A stretch of 6,749 nucleotides of DNA from Clostridia bacterium (GCA_029239935.1 JARBTY010000170.1:1-6749), one strand, 5' to 3'. Positions 1 through 6,169 are shown, counted from the first letter of the stretch. Program-made: numbers and translations. The notes: generated by a model from the letters alone, not told the origin.

Positions 1-62
1 TTAAACAGATAGAATAATCGCAGATTGATAGATCTGAATGAATAAAAAAGGAGATTAGAATA

Positions 63-1289
63 ATGAAAGCTTATGAACGACTACTCAAATATGTAGCTAT
101 CCACACCACATCGGACGAAAAATCAGAAACTCACCCAACAACTGAAAGACAGTTTGATCTGGCCAATATATTGGCTGAAGAGATGAGAGAAATAGGGATT
201 GAAGAAGTGCGGGTTACAAAAGAATGTTATGTCTATGGTATGATTCCTGCTACAAGGGGTTATGAGGATAAAAAAAGCATTGGATTTGTTGCACATATGG
301 ATACTTCACCAACAGCAGACGGTAACAATGTAAAACCACAAGTAATCACCAATTATAATGGGGGAGATGTACTTTTAAAAGGCAGCAATTTGGTATTATC
401 TCCAGAACGCTTTCCGCATTTAACAGGGTTAAAAGGGAGGACACTTATTACAACTGATGGTACAACACTGCTTGGGGCAGATGACAAAGCAGGCATTGCA
501 GAGATCCTTACGGCTTGTGAAATCATCTTAACTACCGATATACCTCATGGAAAGATAGGGATTGCCTTTACGCCAGATGAGGAAGTAGGAAAAGGCGCAG
601 AGCTATTTGATGTCAAAGGATTTGGTGTAGAGTTTGCCTATACTGTTGACGGTGGGGAAGAGGGGGAAATCACCTATGAAAACTTTAATGCAGCAGAGGT
701 ATCTGTAGAAATACAAGGGGTATCGGTTCATCCGGGTTCTGCTAAAAACAAGATGATTAATGCCCTTAATGTAGCCTTTGAATTTAACGATATGCTGCCT
801 AAGGGTGAAAGACCAGAACATACCGAGGACTACGAAGGGTTCTATTTTTTGAGGAACATAAATGGAGATTCGGAAAAAGCTGTGATGGCATATAGTCTTA
901 GAGATCATAATAGGGAGCTTTTTGAAGGGAAAAAAGCTGCTATAAAGCTTATAGAAAAACTGCTCAATGAAAAGTATGGCAAGGGAACAGTTGAAGTTAC
1001 TCTAACAGACCGCTATAAAAACATGTTAGACGCTATCAAACCACATTTTCATCTTGTAGAGAATGCCATCGCAGCTACTAAAAATTTAGAGGTTACGCCG
1101 CTTATCATACCTATGCGCGGGGGGACAGATGGGGCTACTTTAAGTTATATGGGACTTCCATGCCCCAATATTGGTACTGGTGGCTACGCTTATCATGGAG
1201 CTTTTGAACACATTACAACAGAGGGTATGGATAGATGCACCGGGATTATTATTGAAATTATCAAAGCATATGCGTTAAATCGACATTAA
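63..1289 (+). CDS. pepT: Peptidase T (tripeptide aminopeptidase)
   Basis: Cytoplasmic zinc metallopeptidase of family M20 that removes the N-terminal residue from tripeptides. The 408-residue length is normal for PepT. The residues expected for the two-metal site sit where they do in the E. coli enzyme: H78 and D80 in AHMDTS, D140 in GADDKAG, E173-E174 in TPDEEVG, D196 in TVDGGEEGE, and a C-terminal histidine near 378 in YHGAFEH. H223 in the dimerisation-domain motif VSVHPGSAKNK is also conserved. The start is supported by AAAAAAGGAG at 44-53, nine bases before the ATG. A TAGAAT at 10-15 could be a -10 box, but its -35 would lie outside the window. The gene has no functional link to the sugar-acid genes and is followed by an independent promoter, so I read it as a separate unit. 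Identification is firm from the catalytic motifs; tripeptide specificity is inferred from the family. Confidence 0.96.
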   Translation: MKAYERLLKYVAIHTTSDEKSETHPTTERQFDLANILAEEMREIGIEEVRVTKECYVYGMIPATRGYEDKKSIGFVAHMDTSPTADGNNVKPQVITNYNGGDVLLKGSNLVLSPERFPHLTGLKGRTLITTDGTTLLGADDKAGIAEILTACEIILTTDIPHGKIGIAFTPDEEVGKGAELFDVKGFGVEFAYTVDGGEEGEITYENFNAAEVSVEIQGVSVHPGSAKNKMINALNVAFEFNDMLPKGERPEHTEDYEGFYFLRNINGDSEKAVMAYSLRDHNRELFEGKKAAIKLIEKLLNEKYGKGTVEVTLTDRYKNMLDAIKPHFHLVENAIAATKNLEVTPLIIPMRGGTDGATLSYMGLPCPNIGTGGYAYHGAFEHITTEGMDRCTGIIIEIIKAYALNRH

Positions 1290-1294
1290 AAATA

Positions 1295-1372
1295 TTTTTT
1301 TGTCTATTTTATCTTGACTTTATAAAAACATAGACATATAATTAGTCTTGTAAAGAAAAATAGACAAAAAAA
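1295..1372. repeat. 16-bp perfect inverted repeat flanking the iclR promoter, with a third internal copy of its core
   Basis: The left arm at 1295-1310 (TTTTTTTGTCTATTTT) is perfectly complementary to the right arm at 1357-1372 (AAAATAGACAAAAAAA). The core word occurs three times: TGTCTA at 1301-1306, TAGACA at 1331-1336 and TAGACA at 1361-1366. The starts are exactly 30 bp apart, close to three helical turns. The copies lie upstream of the -35, just upstream of the -10, and just after the expected transcription start. This fits a repressor operator, plausibly for autoregulation by the downstream IclR protein, but the identity of the binding protein is inference. The 46-base gap between arms and the lack of GC pairs argue against a terminator. 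Confidence 0.6.
1314..1342 (+). promoter_or_regulatory. Sigma-A promoter of the IclR-family regulator gene
   Basis: TTGACT at 1314-1319 and TATAAT at 1337-1342 are separated by 17 bp, giving five of six and six of six matches to the vegetative consensus. Transcription would begin near 1349, leaving a leader of about 112 nt before the ATG at 1462. TAGACA words surround and interrupt the promoter, so bound protein would be expected to block RNA polymerase. Confidence 0.82.
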
Positions 1373-1461
1373 ATATATAATGAATATATGTTTTGTGCGA
1401 TATAACTACATGCATAGATATCATTAACCCATTAGAAATCTACTGTGAAGGAAGGGCAAAA

Positions 1462-2238
1462 ATGAAAGAATACAAGGAGGGGGCAGTACAATCTGTTGAC
1501 CGTTCGCTCATGATTCTGGAGGAGCTTGCGAGACACAAAAAAGGTTGTGGTGTTACCGCTTTAGCAAATGCCATGGGTCTTCATAAAAGTACAACCCATA
1601 GACTATTAACATCTTTACTCAACAGAGGATATGTCAAACAGGATTTAGAGACTAACAATTATTGTTTAGGTACAAAGTTATTATTTTTAGCAGGTGCACT
1701 GCTAGAGTCCATGGATCTTAGACATATTGCAAGACCCTATATCCAGGATTTAGCTAATAAAACGCAAGAGATTGTTCATCTTGCAGTACTGGATGGAGAA
1801 GAAGCAGTTTATATTGACAAAGTAGAAAGCATACGTGCAAATGCCATTCGAATTTATTCACAAATTGGTAAACGTGTACCGTTACATTGTACAGGTGTTG
1901 GAAAAGTGCTTTTGTGTGATATGGATTTTGACAAAGTTAAGGCATTGTTAAAAGAAGAGGATATGACAAGGTATACTGTTAATACAATAACCAATTATAA
2001 AGATTTTGAAACAGAGTTAAAAAAGATTAGAGCGCAAGGGTATGGCTTTGATGAAATAGAACATGAAGAAGGTATTAGATGTGTGGCAGCACCTATTTAT
2101 GATAGAAATGGCAAAGTCATTGCTTCTATAAGCATTGCAGGGCCGATCATTTATGTTACCGAAGAAAGAGTGCCAGAGCTTGTTAAGCTGATAACACAAA
2201 CCACTCAAATGATTTCCTATCAACTAGGTCATTTTTAA
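1462..2238 (+). CDS. IclR-family transcriptional regulator
   Basis: DNA-binding regulator of 258 residues, the usual IclR length. Residues about 8-60 form the winged helix-turn-helix, with the family pattern AVQSVDRSLMILEEL, then VTALANAMGLHKSTTHRLLTSL and RGYV. Residues about 75-255 form the effector-binding domain, including IGKRVPLHCTGVGK (about 135-148), YGFDEIEHEEGIRCVAAPI (about 194-212) and SISIAGP. I start at ATG 1462 because GAAGGAAGG lies at 1447-1455 with proper spacing and the family's N-terminal helix begins directly after it. An in-frame TTG at 1393 would add 23 residues unlike the family and has no ribosome binding site. The gene is followed by a 214-bp control region and then a sugar-acid operon on the same strand, so it probably senses that pathway's substrate or 2-keto-3-deoxy intermediate. 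Members of this family such as KdgR control related hexuronate and gluconate pathways. The ligand and the sign of regulation are not visible in the sequence. Confidence 0.9.
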   Translation: MKEYKEGAVQSVDRSLMILEELARHKKGCGVTALANAMGLHKSTTHRLLTSLLNRGYVKQDLETNNYCLGTKLLFLAGALLESMDLRHIARPYIQDLANKTQEIVHLAVLDGEEAVYIDKVESIRANAIRIYSQIGKRVPLHCTGVGKVLLCDMDFDKVKALLKEEDMTRYTVNTITNYKDFETELKKIRAQGYGFDEIEHEEGIRCVAAPIYDRNGKVIASISIAGPIIYVTEERVPELVKLITQTTQMISYQLGHF

Positions 2239-2247
2239 TACAAATTG

Positions 2248-2266
2248 AATAAAAATTTATTTTTTT
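2248..2266 (+). terminator. Possible weak terminator after the IclR-family gene
   Basis: AATAAA at 2248-2253 and TTTATT at 2256-2261 can pair, and the T run continues to 2266. The stem is only six A-T pairs with a two-base gap, so it would be unstable. It is listed because it is the only stem followed by a T tract between the regulator gene and the operon. Readthrough into the operon cannot be excluded. Confidence 0.22.
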
Positions 2267-2273
2267 AACTAAC

Positions 2274-2303
2274 AACGGGAACAGCGTTTCACAATATGAA
2301 ACA
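2274..2303 (+). repeat. 30-bp direct repeat, copy 1 (candidate operator)
   Basis: The unit begins AACGGGAACAGCGTTTC and ends ATATGAAACA. It matches copy 2 at 29 of 30 positions; the difference is C at 2292 against T at 2370. It contains a palindrome at 2286-2302, GTTTCA-N5-TGAAAC, and an overlapping imperfect one at 2278-2290, GGAAC-AGC-GTTTC. The second resembles the GAAAC-NNN-GTTTC form of operators bound by the IclR-family regulator KdgR. Binding by the local IclR protein is a reasonable inference. Confidence 0.7.
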
Positions 2304-2304
2304 C

Positions 2305-2346
2305 AGTAAATAATAATGAAATAGAAATATTTCATTATTATTTACT
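2305..2346. repeat. Perfect 19-bp inverted repeat with GAAA spacer
   Basis: The left arm at 2305-2323 (AGTAAATAATAATGAAATA) is exactly complementary to 2328-2346, with GAAA at 2324-2327 between them. All 19 pairs match. As RNA this would be a long AT-rich hairpin with a GNRA-class tetraloop. No T tract follows, so it is not a standard terminator. Its inner part, TGAAATA-N4-TATTTCA, echoes the TGAAAC half-sites in the flanking direct repeats, so a DNA-binding role is also possible. It sits between the two 30-bp repeats. Confidence 0.7.
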
Positions 2347-2351
2347 AATAA

Positions 2352-2381
2352 AACGGGAACAGCGTTTCATAATATGAAACA
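2352..2381 (+). repeat. 30-bp direct repeat, copy 2 (candidate operator)
   Basis: Second copy of the unit, starting 78 bp after the first. Its internal palindrome, GTTTCATAATATGAAAC at 2364-2380, keeps the same half-sites as copy 1. It ends five bases before a sigma-54-like promoter element, so protein bound here would lie close to RNA polymerase at the operon promoter. Two copies 78 bp apart would suit cooperative binding and DNA looping, but looping is inference. Confidence 0.7.
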
Positions 2382-2385
2382 AAAC

Positions 2386-2401
2386 TGGAACCTATTGTGC
2401 A
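2386..2401 (+). promoter_or_regulatory. Candidate sigma-54-type promoter of the sugar-acid operon
   Basis: TGGAACCTATTGTGCA matches the -24/-12 consensus TGGCACG-N4-TTGCA at most defined positions. The key GG (2387-2388) and GC (2399-2400) doublets are exactly 12 bp apart. Transcription would start near 2412, giving a leader of about 41 nt. The alternative is a sigma-A promoter using TATAAA at 2421-2426, but no good -35 is found at 16-18 bp upstream. Against sigma-54, no enhancer-binding activator gene is in the window and the nearby regulator is IclR-type. GGAAC may also simply be another operator half-site. Confidence 0.4.
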
Positions 2402-2452
2402 TTCAGAGTATTGTGGCTACTATAAATAAATTAAAAGGAGCGTGAAAATAAG

Positions 2453-3082
2453 ATGAAACAACAAGTATTAGAAAATATTTTAAACAAAAAAATTGTGGCT
2501 ATTCTAAGAGGTTTGGAATATGAGCAGAACTTCAGGGTGATGGAAACGCTTATCGAAGCAGGTATTACTAATTTTGAAGTGACACTCAATACGCCAAAGG
2601 CATTGGCAGTTATTGAAGAGGGTCTGAAAAAATATGGTAAAAGCGCTTTTATAGGTGCTGGAACGGTCAAGGATAAACAGGATACGCTAAACGCTATTGG
2701 GGCGGGAGCACAATTTCTCATTGCACCAAACTTATCGGAAGAAAGTATCGAAGCGGCTATAGAAAAAGATGTACTGATTGCTCCTGGCGTATTTAGCCCT
2801 ACCGAAATGGTCAAGGCTTCAGCTTTGGGGTGTGATATTGTAAAATTATTTCCTGCGGTTGTATTAGGTGCCGGTTATATTCATCAGATTAAAGGTCCAC
2901 TTAATACCATTAAAATTATGGCAGTAGGCGGTATCGACAGCAGTAATGTAGGAGAATATATGAAAGCAGGTGTTAATGCTTTTGGCCTAGGATCGTGCCT
3001 AGTAAAATCAGAACTCATCAATGAGGGCCGATATGATTTGCTAAAAGCGCACTTTGAAAAGTATGTGGATTTAATCAATTAG
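2453..3082 (+). CDS. dgoA: 2-dehydro-3-deoxy-6-phosphogalactonate/phosphogluconate aldolase (KDPGal-like)
   Basis: Class I aldolase of the KDPG/KHG family, expected to split a 2-keto-3-deoxy-6-phospho sugar acid into pyruvate and glyceraldehyde 3-phosphate in the cytoplasm. At 209 residues it is a full-length single-domain TIM barrel. Visible motifs are VAILRG (R19), FEVTLNTP with the catalytic glutamate E42, GAGTV (68-72), the PGVFSPTE segment (111-118), the Schiff-base lysine K131 in VKLFPA, and the phosphate-binding loops AVGGI (157-161) and GLGSCLV. Two positions match E. coli DgoA rather than Eda: N46 where Eda has arginine (EVTLRT), and V158 before GG where Eda has threonine (PTGGI). 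With dgoK in the same operon, this favours 6-phosphogalactonate as substrate, although many family members accept both epimers. AAAAGGAG at 2433-2440 lies 12 bases before the ATG, a rather long spacing, but no better in-frame start is present. The family is certain; the substrate is moderately supported. Confidence 0.9.
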   Translation: MKQQVLENILNKKIVAILRGLEYEQNFRVMETLIEAGITNFEVTLNTPKALAVIEEGLKKYGKSAFIGAGTVKDKQDTLNAIGAGAQFLIAPNLSEESIEAAIEKDVLIAPGVFSPTEMVKASALGCDIVKLFPAVVLGAGYIHQIKGPLNTIKIMAVGGIDSSNVGEYMKAGVNAFGLGSCLVKSELINEGRYDLLKAHFEKYVDLIN

Positions 3083-3085
3083 GTT

Positions 3086-3104
3086 TTAAAACAAAATGTT
3101 TTAA
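3086..3104 (+). other. Small AT-rich hairpin between dgoA and tctC
   Basis: TTAAAACA at 3086-3093 pairs with TGTTTTAA at 3097-3104 around an AAA loop, just after the dgoA stop codon. With only two G-C pairs and no T tract it is a poor terminator. It may affect 3' processing or mean nothing. The rest of the 70-bp gap is AT-rich and shows no convincing promoter. Confidence 0.3.
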
Positions 3105-3152
3105 GATAAAGAAGGTACATTAAAATTTTAAAAAAATCGGGGAGGTTCCAAA

Positions 3153-4118
3153 ATGAAAAAATTAGTTAAAAAATTAAGTTTAGTAACATTGGCAGTAGCT
3201 ATAGGTGTAACGGCATTAACAGGATGTAAAAAAGAAGCGGCTAGCTTTCCAAGTAATCCTATACAAATGATAGTTCCTTTTTCAGCAGGAGGCGGAACAG
3301 ATGTTGTGACAAGAGCCGTGGCAGATGCCGCAAAAAACCATTTCGCGCAGCCACTAGTAGTTGTTAATAAAACAGGTGCCGGCGGAGCTGTGGGTATGGG
3401 AGAAGGCGCTAATGCAAAAGCAGATGGCTATACCGTAACCACCATTTGCGTTGAGCTTACAACATTGCCACCACAAAACTTAGCACCTTTCACAAGCGAT
3501 GATTTTAGACCTATTATGCAGATCAATGCAGAGCCAGCGGCTATTACAGTAGCAGCAGATGCGCCTTGGAACACTGTAGAAGAATTCATTACATATGCAA
3601 AGGAAAATGAAGGCAAAGTTCAAATTGGTAATTCTGGTGTAGGGGCTATATGGCATTTAGCAGCAGTAGCTATCGAAAAAGCAGCAGGTGTAAAATTTAA
3701 TCATATTCCATATGAAGGAGCAGCACCAGCCGTTGCAGCACTTTTGGGCGGACATATAGAAGCTGTGACTGTAAGCCCAGCTGAGGTGGCTTCACAAGTG
3801 GAAGCAGGACAGCTTAAGATACTTGGCATTGCAGACAATGAAAGATCTAAAGTCTTCACAGAAGTTCCAACTCTTAAAGAATCAGGTTACGATGTTGCAA
3901 TTGGTACATGGAGAGGTCTGGCAGTACCTAAAGATACACCAGATGAAGTCATGAGTGTATTAAAAGAGGGATTTGGAAAAGCGGTTCAAGAACAATCTTT
4001 TGTTTCTTTTATGGAATCCAGTGGTCTTAGCATTGCCATTCTTGATGAAGCGCAGTATACAGAGAAAATGAATAGTGAAAATCAGTTCTTTAAAGAACTT
4101 GTAACTTCAATCAAATAG
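3153..4118 (+). CDS. tctC: Tripartite tricarboxylate transporter substrate-binding lipoprotein (TctC/Bug family)
   Basis: Extracytoplasmic solute-binding protein that captures a carboxylate and delivers it to the TctA/TctB membrane complex. The N-terminus is a lipoprotein signal: KK-rich start, hydrophobic stretch at about 8-22, and lipobox LTGC with Cys25. This anchors it to the outer face of a Gram-positive membrane. The mature 296 residues show the Bug/TctC core in order: NPIQMIVPFSAGGGTD (35-50), NKTGAGGAVG (72-81), KADGYT (89-94), IGNSGVGA (158-165), the FNHIPYEGAAPAVAALLGGHIEA segment (182-204) and the FTEVPTLKESGYD region (235-247). The loops around residues 43-50 and 72-82 are those that hold the ligand carboxylate in characterised Bug proteins. 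GGGGAGG at 3139-3145 supports the start. The neighbours dgoA and dgoK suggest a sugar acid such as galactonate as ligand, rather than citrate; the sequence alone does not fix this. Confidence 0.94.
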   Translation: MKKLVKKLSLVTLAVAIGVTALTGCKKEAASFPSNPIQMIVPFSAGGGTDVVTRAVADAAKNHFAQPLVVVNKTGAGGAVGMGEGANAKADGYTVTTICVELTTLPPQNLAPFTSDDFRPIMQINAEPAAITVAADAPWNTVEEFITYAKENEGKVQIGNSGVGAIWHLAAVAIEKAAGVKFNHIPYEGAAPAVAALLGGHIEAVTVSPAEVASQVEAGQLKILGIADNERSKVFTEVPTLKESGYDVAIGTWRGLAVPKDTPDEVMSVLKEGFGKAVQEQSFVSFMESSGLSIAILDEAQYTEKMNSENQFFKELVTSIK

Positions 4119-4137
4119 CAAGTATAAAAATTGAAAA

Positions 4138-4168
4138 AGATAGGTAAATAATAAGTATTTGCCTATCT
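4138..4168 (+). other. Intercistronic 13-bp hairpin between tctC and tctB
   Basis: The arm at 4138-4150 pairs fully with 4156-4168 (13 pairs, one of them G-U in the RNA) around the five-base loop ATAAG. The next bases, ATTACAACTTC, are not a T tract, so this is not a standard terminator. In transporter operons, stems placed directly after a binding-protein gene often protect the upstream mRNA from 3' decay and raise the binding protein relative to the membrane subunits. That role is inferred here. Confidence 0.6.
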
Positions 4169-4190
4169 ATTACAACTTCATGGAGGTGCA

Positions 4191-4643
4191 ATGGTGAAAA
4201 AGGGCAATATGATTATAGCAATCCTATTTGTCTTAGCTGGTATTTGGGTCATTATAGAGGCGAATACGTTTCCAGTGATAGGAGATGGGCAGATAACAGG
4301 TCCGGATTTCTTTCCGAAAATATTAGCGAGTATCTTGATAGGATTAAGTATTTTGCTTTTTGTATCAACGCTGTTAAATAAAGAAGATAGTGTAATTGGT
4401 TTATTTGAAATTTATGCACTGAAAGCCTATGCGACGATGTTGGCTTTGGTGATTTACATGGTATTACTTAATATAATAGGCTTCATTTTTGCCACACCAA
4501 TATTTCTATTTGGACTTATAAGGTTTTATGGGATGAAACATTATCCTAAAATTGTGTTAGCAGCGCTTATTGTCACAGCAGCTATTTACAGTGTGTTTAA
4601 ATTATTGTTGGCTGTACCATTACCAACAGGCATGTTAGGTTAG
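4191..4643 (+). CDS. tctB: Tripartite tricarboxylate transporter small membrane subunit (TctB)
   Basis: Small membrane protein that partners TctA in a secondary, ion-driven carboxylate transporter. Its 150 residues are typical for TctB. Four hydrophobic segments are visible at about 7-24, 42-63, 79-110 (possibly a bent or paired segment) and 119-141. The family's GPDFFPKIL motif lies between the first two (37-45), and the conserved C-terminal AVPLPTGML is at 141-149. Sequence identity is generally low in this family, so gene order (tctC-tctB-tctA) is strong support. The start could be ATG 4191 or the adjacent GTG 4194: GGAGG at 4182-4186 is only four bases from the ATG but seven from the GTG. 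The gene ends 11 bp before tctA. Confidence 0.9.
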   Translation: MVKKGNMIIAILFVLAGIWVIIEANTFPVIGDGQITGPDFFPKILASILIGLSILLFVSTLLNKEDSVIGLFEIYALKAYATMLALVIYMVLLNIIGFIFATPIFLFGLIRFYGMKHYPKIVLAALIVTAAIYSVFKLLLAVPLPTGMLG

Positions 4644-4654
4644 GGGGGGAAGAA

Positions 4655-6169
4655 ATGTTAGAACTACTTGGACAAGGCCTAGCGGCTGTAATGGATTTTA
4701 AAATATTGTTTATGATAGCAAGTGGTGTTGCAGCGGGTATTGCCATAGGAGCGCTTCCGGGATTAACAGCGACTATGGGTGTAGCATTACTGCTGCCACT
4801 GACTTTTGGAATGGATGCATCAAGTGGCATCTTGCTTTTGTTAGGTATTTATGCAGGAGCCATTTATGGAGGCTCTATCTCTGCGATACTTCTAAAAACC
4901 CCTGGTACGCCGGCGGCAGCAGCAACAGCTTTAGATGGATTTGAAATGGCAAAAAGAGGAGAGGCGGGAAGGGCGCTGGGGATTTCTACAGTTTCCTCTT
5001 ATATAGGCGGAACAATCAGTGTTATTTTGCTTATTCTTATTTCACCACAATTAGCTAAAATAGGTCTTAAATTCAGCGCGCCAGAGTACTTTGCACTGGC
5101 TATATTTGGACTCAGTATTATTGCAAGTGTTTCAGGTAAGCACGTATTAAAGGGCTTGATAGCTGGAGTAGTGGGGCTGCTTGTATCTACTGTAGGGATT
5201 GATATTGTAACAGGTTACCAAAGGTTTACTTTTGGAAATATTAATTTATTTAATGGGTTTTCATTTATACCTGTTATGATTGGTTTGTTTGCCCTATCTC
5301 AGTCTTTTATAAGTATTGAAGACATGATGAAGGAAATCAGTATCAAGCAGAGTGTAAAAAGGGTCCTGCCAACTTGGACAGATATGAAAACTATTTTACC
5401 AACGGTCATACGCTCAGGACTTATTGGAACTTTTATCGGGATTATTCCTGGAGCTGGAGGAGATATTGGCGCTTTCGTGGCCTACAATGAAGGAAAAAGA
5501 TTTTCAAAACATCCAGAGAAATTTGGCACAGGTATTCCAGAAGCCATTGCGGCTCCAGAGTCGGCTAATAATGGGGTAACCGGAGGAGCGATGGTACCTT
5601 TGTTAACCCTTGGTATCCCAGGAGATGCTACAACAGCTATCATGTTAGGGGCACTGATTATGCAGGGGCTTCAGCCAGGCCCGCTTCTTTTCAGAGACCA
5701 TGGCCCTCTTGTTTATACTATTTTTGTAGGATTTTTAGTAGCAAACTTTTTTATGCTGATCTTGGGATTGGTAGGTATCAGATGGTTTACTAAAATCATA
5801 TCTATACCTGCATATATCCTTACACCTGTTATTTTTGTTCTTTGTATAGTGGGTGCCTATGCCATTAACAATAACTTCTTTGATGTAATCGTTATGCTGG
5901 TAAGTGGTGTGATTGGTTATATTATGCAAAAGCTAGAGTTTCCAGCTTCGCCTATCGTACTAGCTCTTATACTTGGACCAATGGCAGAAAGAGAACTTAG
6001 AAAAGCACTTATGATGTCAGATGGAGATGCCAGTGTGTTATTTACAAGACCTATCAGTGGTGTGCTTTTAGGGCTTGCAATCATTACATTCTTTATGCCT
6101 CTCATTAAGATATTGTTGGCTAAAATAAAAGAAAAAAGGACGGGAACAGATGCTAATAATAACAGTTGA
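4655..6169 (+). CDS. tctA: Tripartite tricarboxylate transporter large membrane subunit (TctA)
   Basis: Main transport channel of the TctABC system, an integral membrane protein with roughly ten to twelve hydrophobic segments. Its 504 residues match the family length. Family signatures are GALPGLTATMGVALLLPLTFGM (32-53), GIYAGAIYGGSISAILLKTPGTPAAAATALDG (64-95), IGIIPGAGGDIGAFVAYNEGKR (261-282), the PEAIAAPESANNG segment (295-307) and TLGIPGDATTAIMLGAL (318-334). The PGLT/TPGTP pair in the N-terminal half and the PGAGG/IPGDAT pair in the C-terminal half suggest the internal duplication expected of this family. The start follows a very strong AGGGGGGGA site at 4642-4650. The last 20 bases overlap dgoK, so the kinase is probably translationally coupled. 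The C-terminal tail (KIKEKRTGTDANNNS) is hydrophilic. The substrate is predicted from context to be an aldonate; the protein does not reveal it. Confidence 0.96.
   Translation: MLELLGQGLAAVMDFKILFMIASGVAAGIAIGALPGLTATMGVALLLPLTFGMDASSGILLLLGIYAGAIYGGSISAILLKTPGTPAAAATALDGFEMAKRGEAGRALGISTVSSYIGGTISVILLILISPQLAKIGLKFSAPEYFALAIFGLSIIASVSGKHVLKGLIAGVVGLLVSTVGIDIVTGYQRFTFGNINLFNGFSFIPVMIGLFALSQSFISIEDMMKEISIKQSVKRVLPTWTDMKTILPTVIRSGLIGTFIGIIPGAGGDIGAFVAYNEGKRFSKHPEKFGTGIPEAIAAPESANNGVTGGAMVPLLTLGIPGDATTAIMLGALIMQGLQPGPLLFRDHGPLVYTIFVGFLVANFFMLILGLVGIRWFTKIISIPAYILTPVIFVLCIVGAYAINNNFFDVIVMLVSGVIGYIMQKLEFPASPIVLALILGPMAERELRKALMMSDGDASVLFTRPISGVLLGLAIITFFMPLIKILLAKIKEKRTGTDANNNS

Noticed and set aside
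603..908. Open frames on the minus strand, here and within 2431-2814, 4597-4830 and 5917-6180
   Set aside because: Each lies opposite a gene with clear family motifs, has no recognisable protein features, and is best explained as an antisense shadow.
1380..1427. A 15-codon open frame in the iclR leader (ATG 1380), as a possible leader peptide
   Set aside because: No ribosome binding site precedes it, and it shows no codon run or stem pattern typical of attenuation.
1393..1461. In-frame upstream extension of the IclR gene to a TTG at 1393
   Set aside because: The 23 added residues do not resemble IclR N-termini, the TTG has no ribosome binding site, and ATG 1462 has a good one.
2274..2381. 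The two 30-bp repeats read as a minimal CRISPR array
   Set aside because: There are only two copies, the spacer between them is itself a perfect palindrome, no cas genes are present, and the position before an operon fits operators better.
2239..2452. A riboswitch or T-box upstream of the operon
   Set aside because: No conserved aptamer or T-box motif was recognised, and the only long stem lies upstream of the likely start site.
2442..2456. Tiny GTG-initiated frame overlapping the dgoA start (GTGAAAATAAGATGA)
   Set aside because: It lies only one base after the GGAG site, too close for initiation, and encodes four residues.
4138..4168. The tctC-tctB hairpin as a rho-independent terminator
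   Set aside because: The stem has few G-C pairs and is not followed by a T tract; tctB and tctA clearly belong to the same unit.
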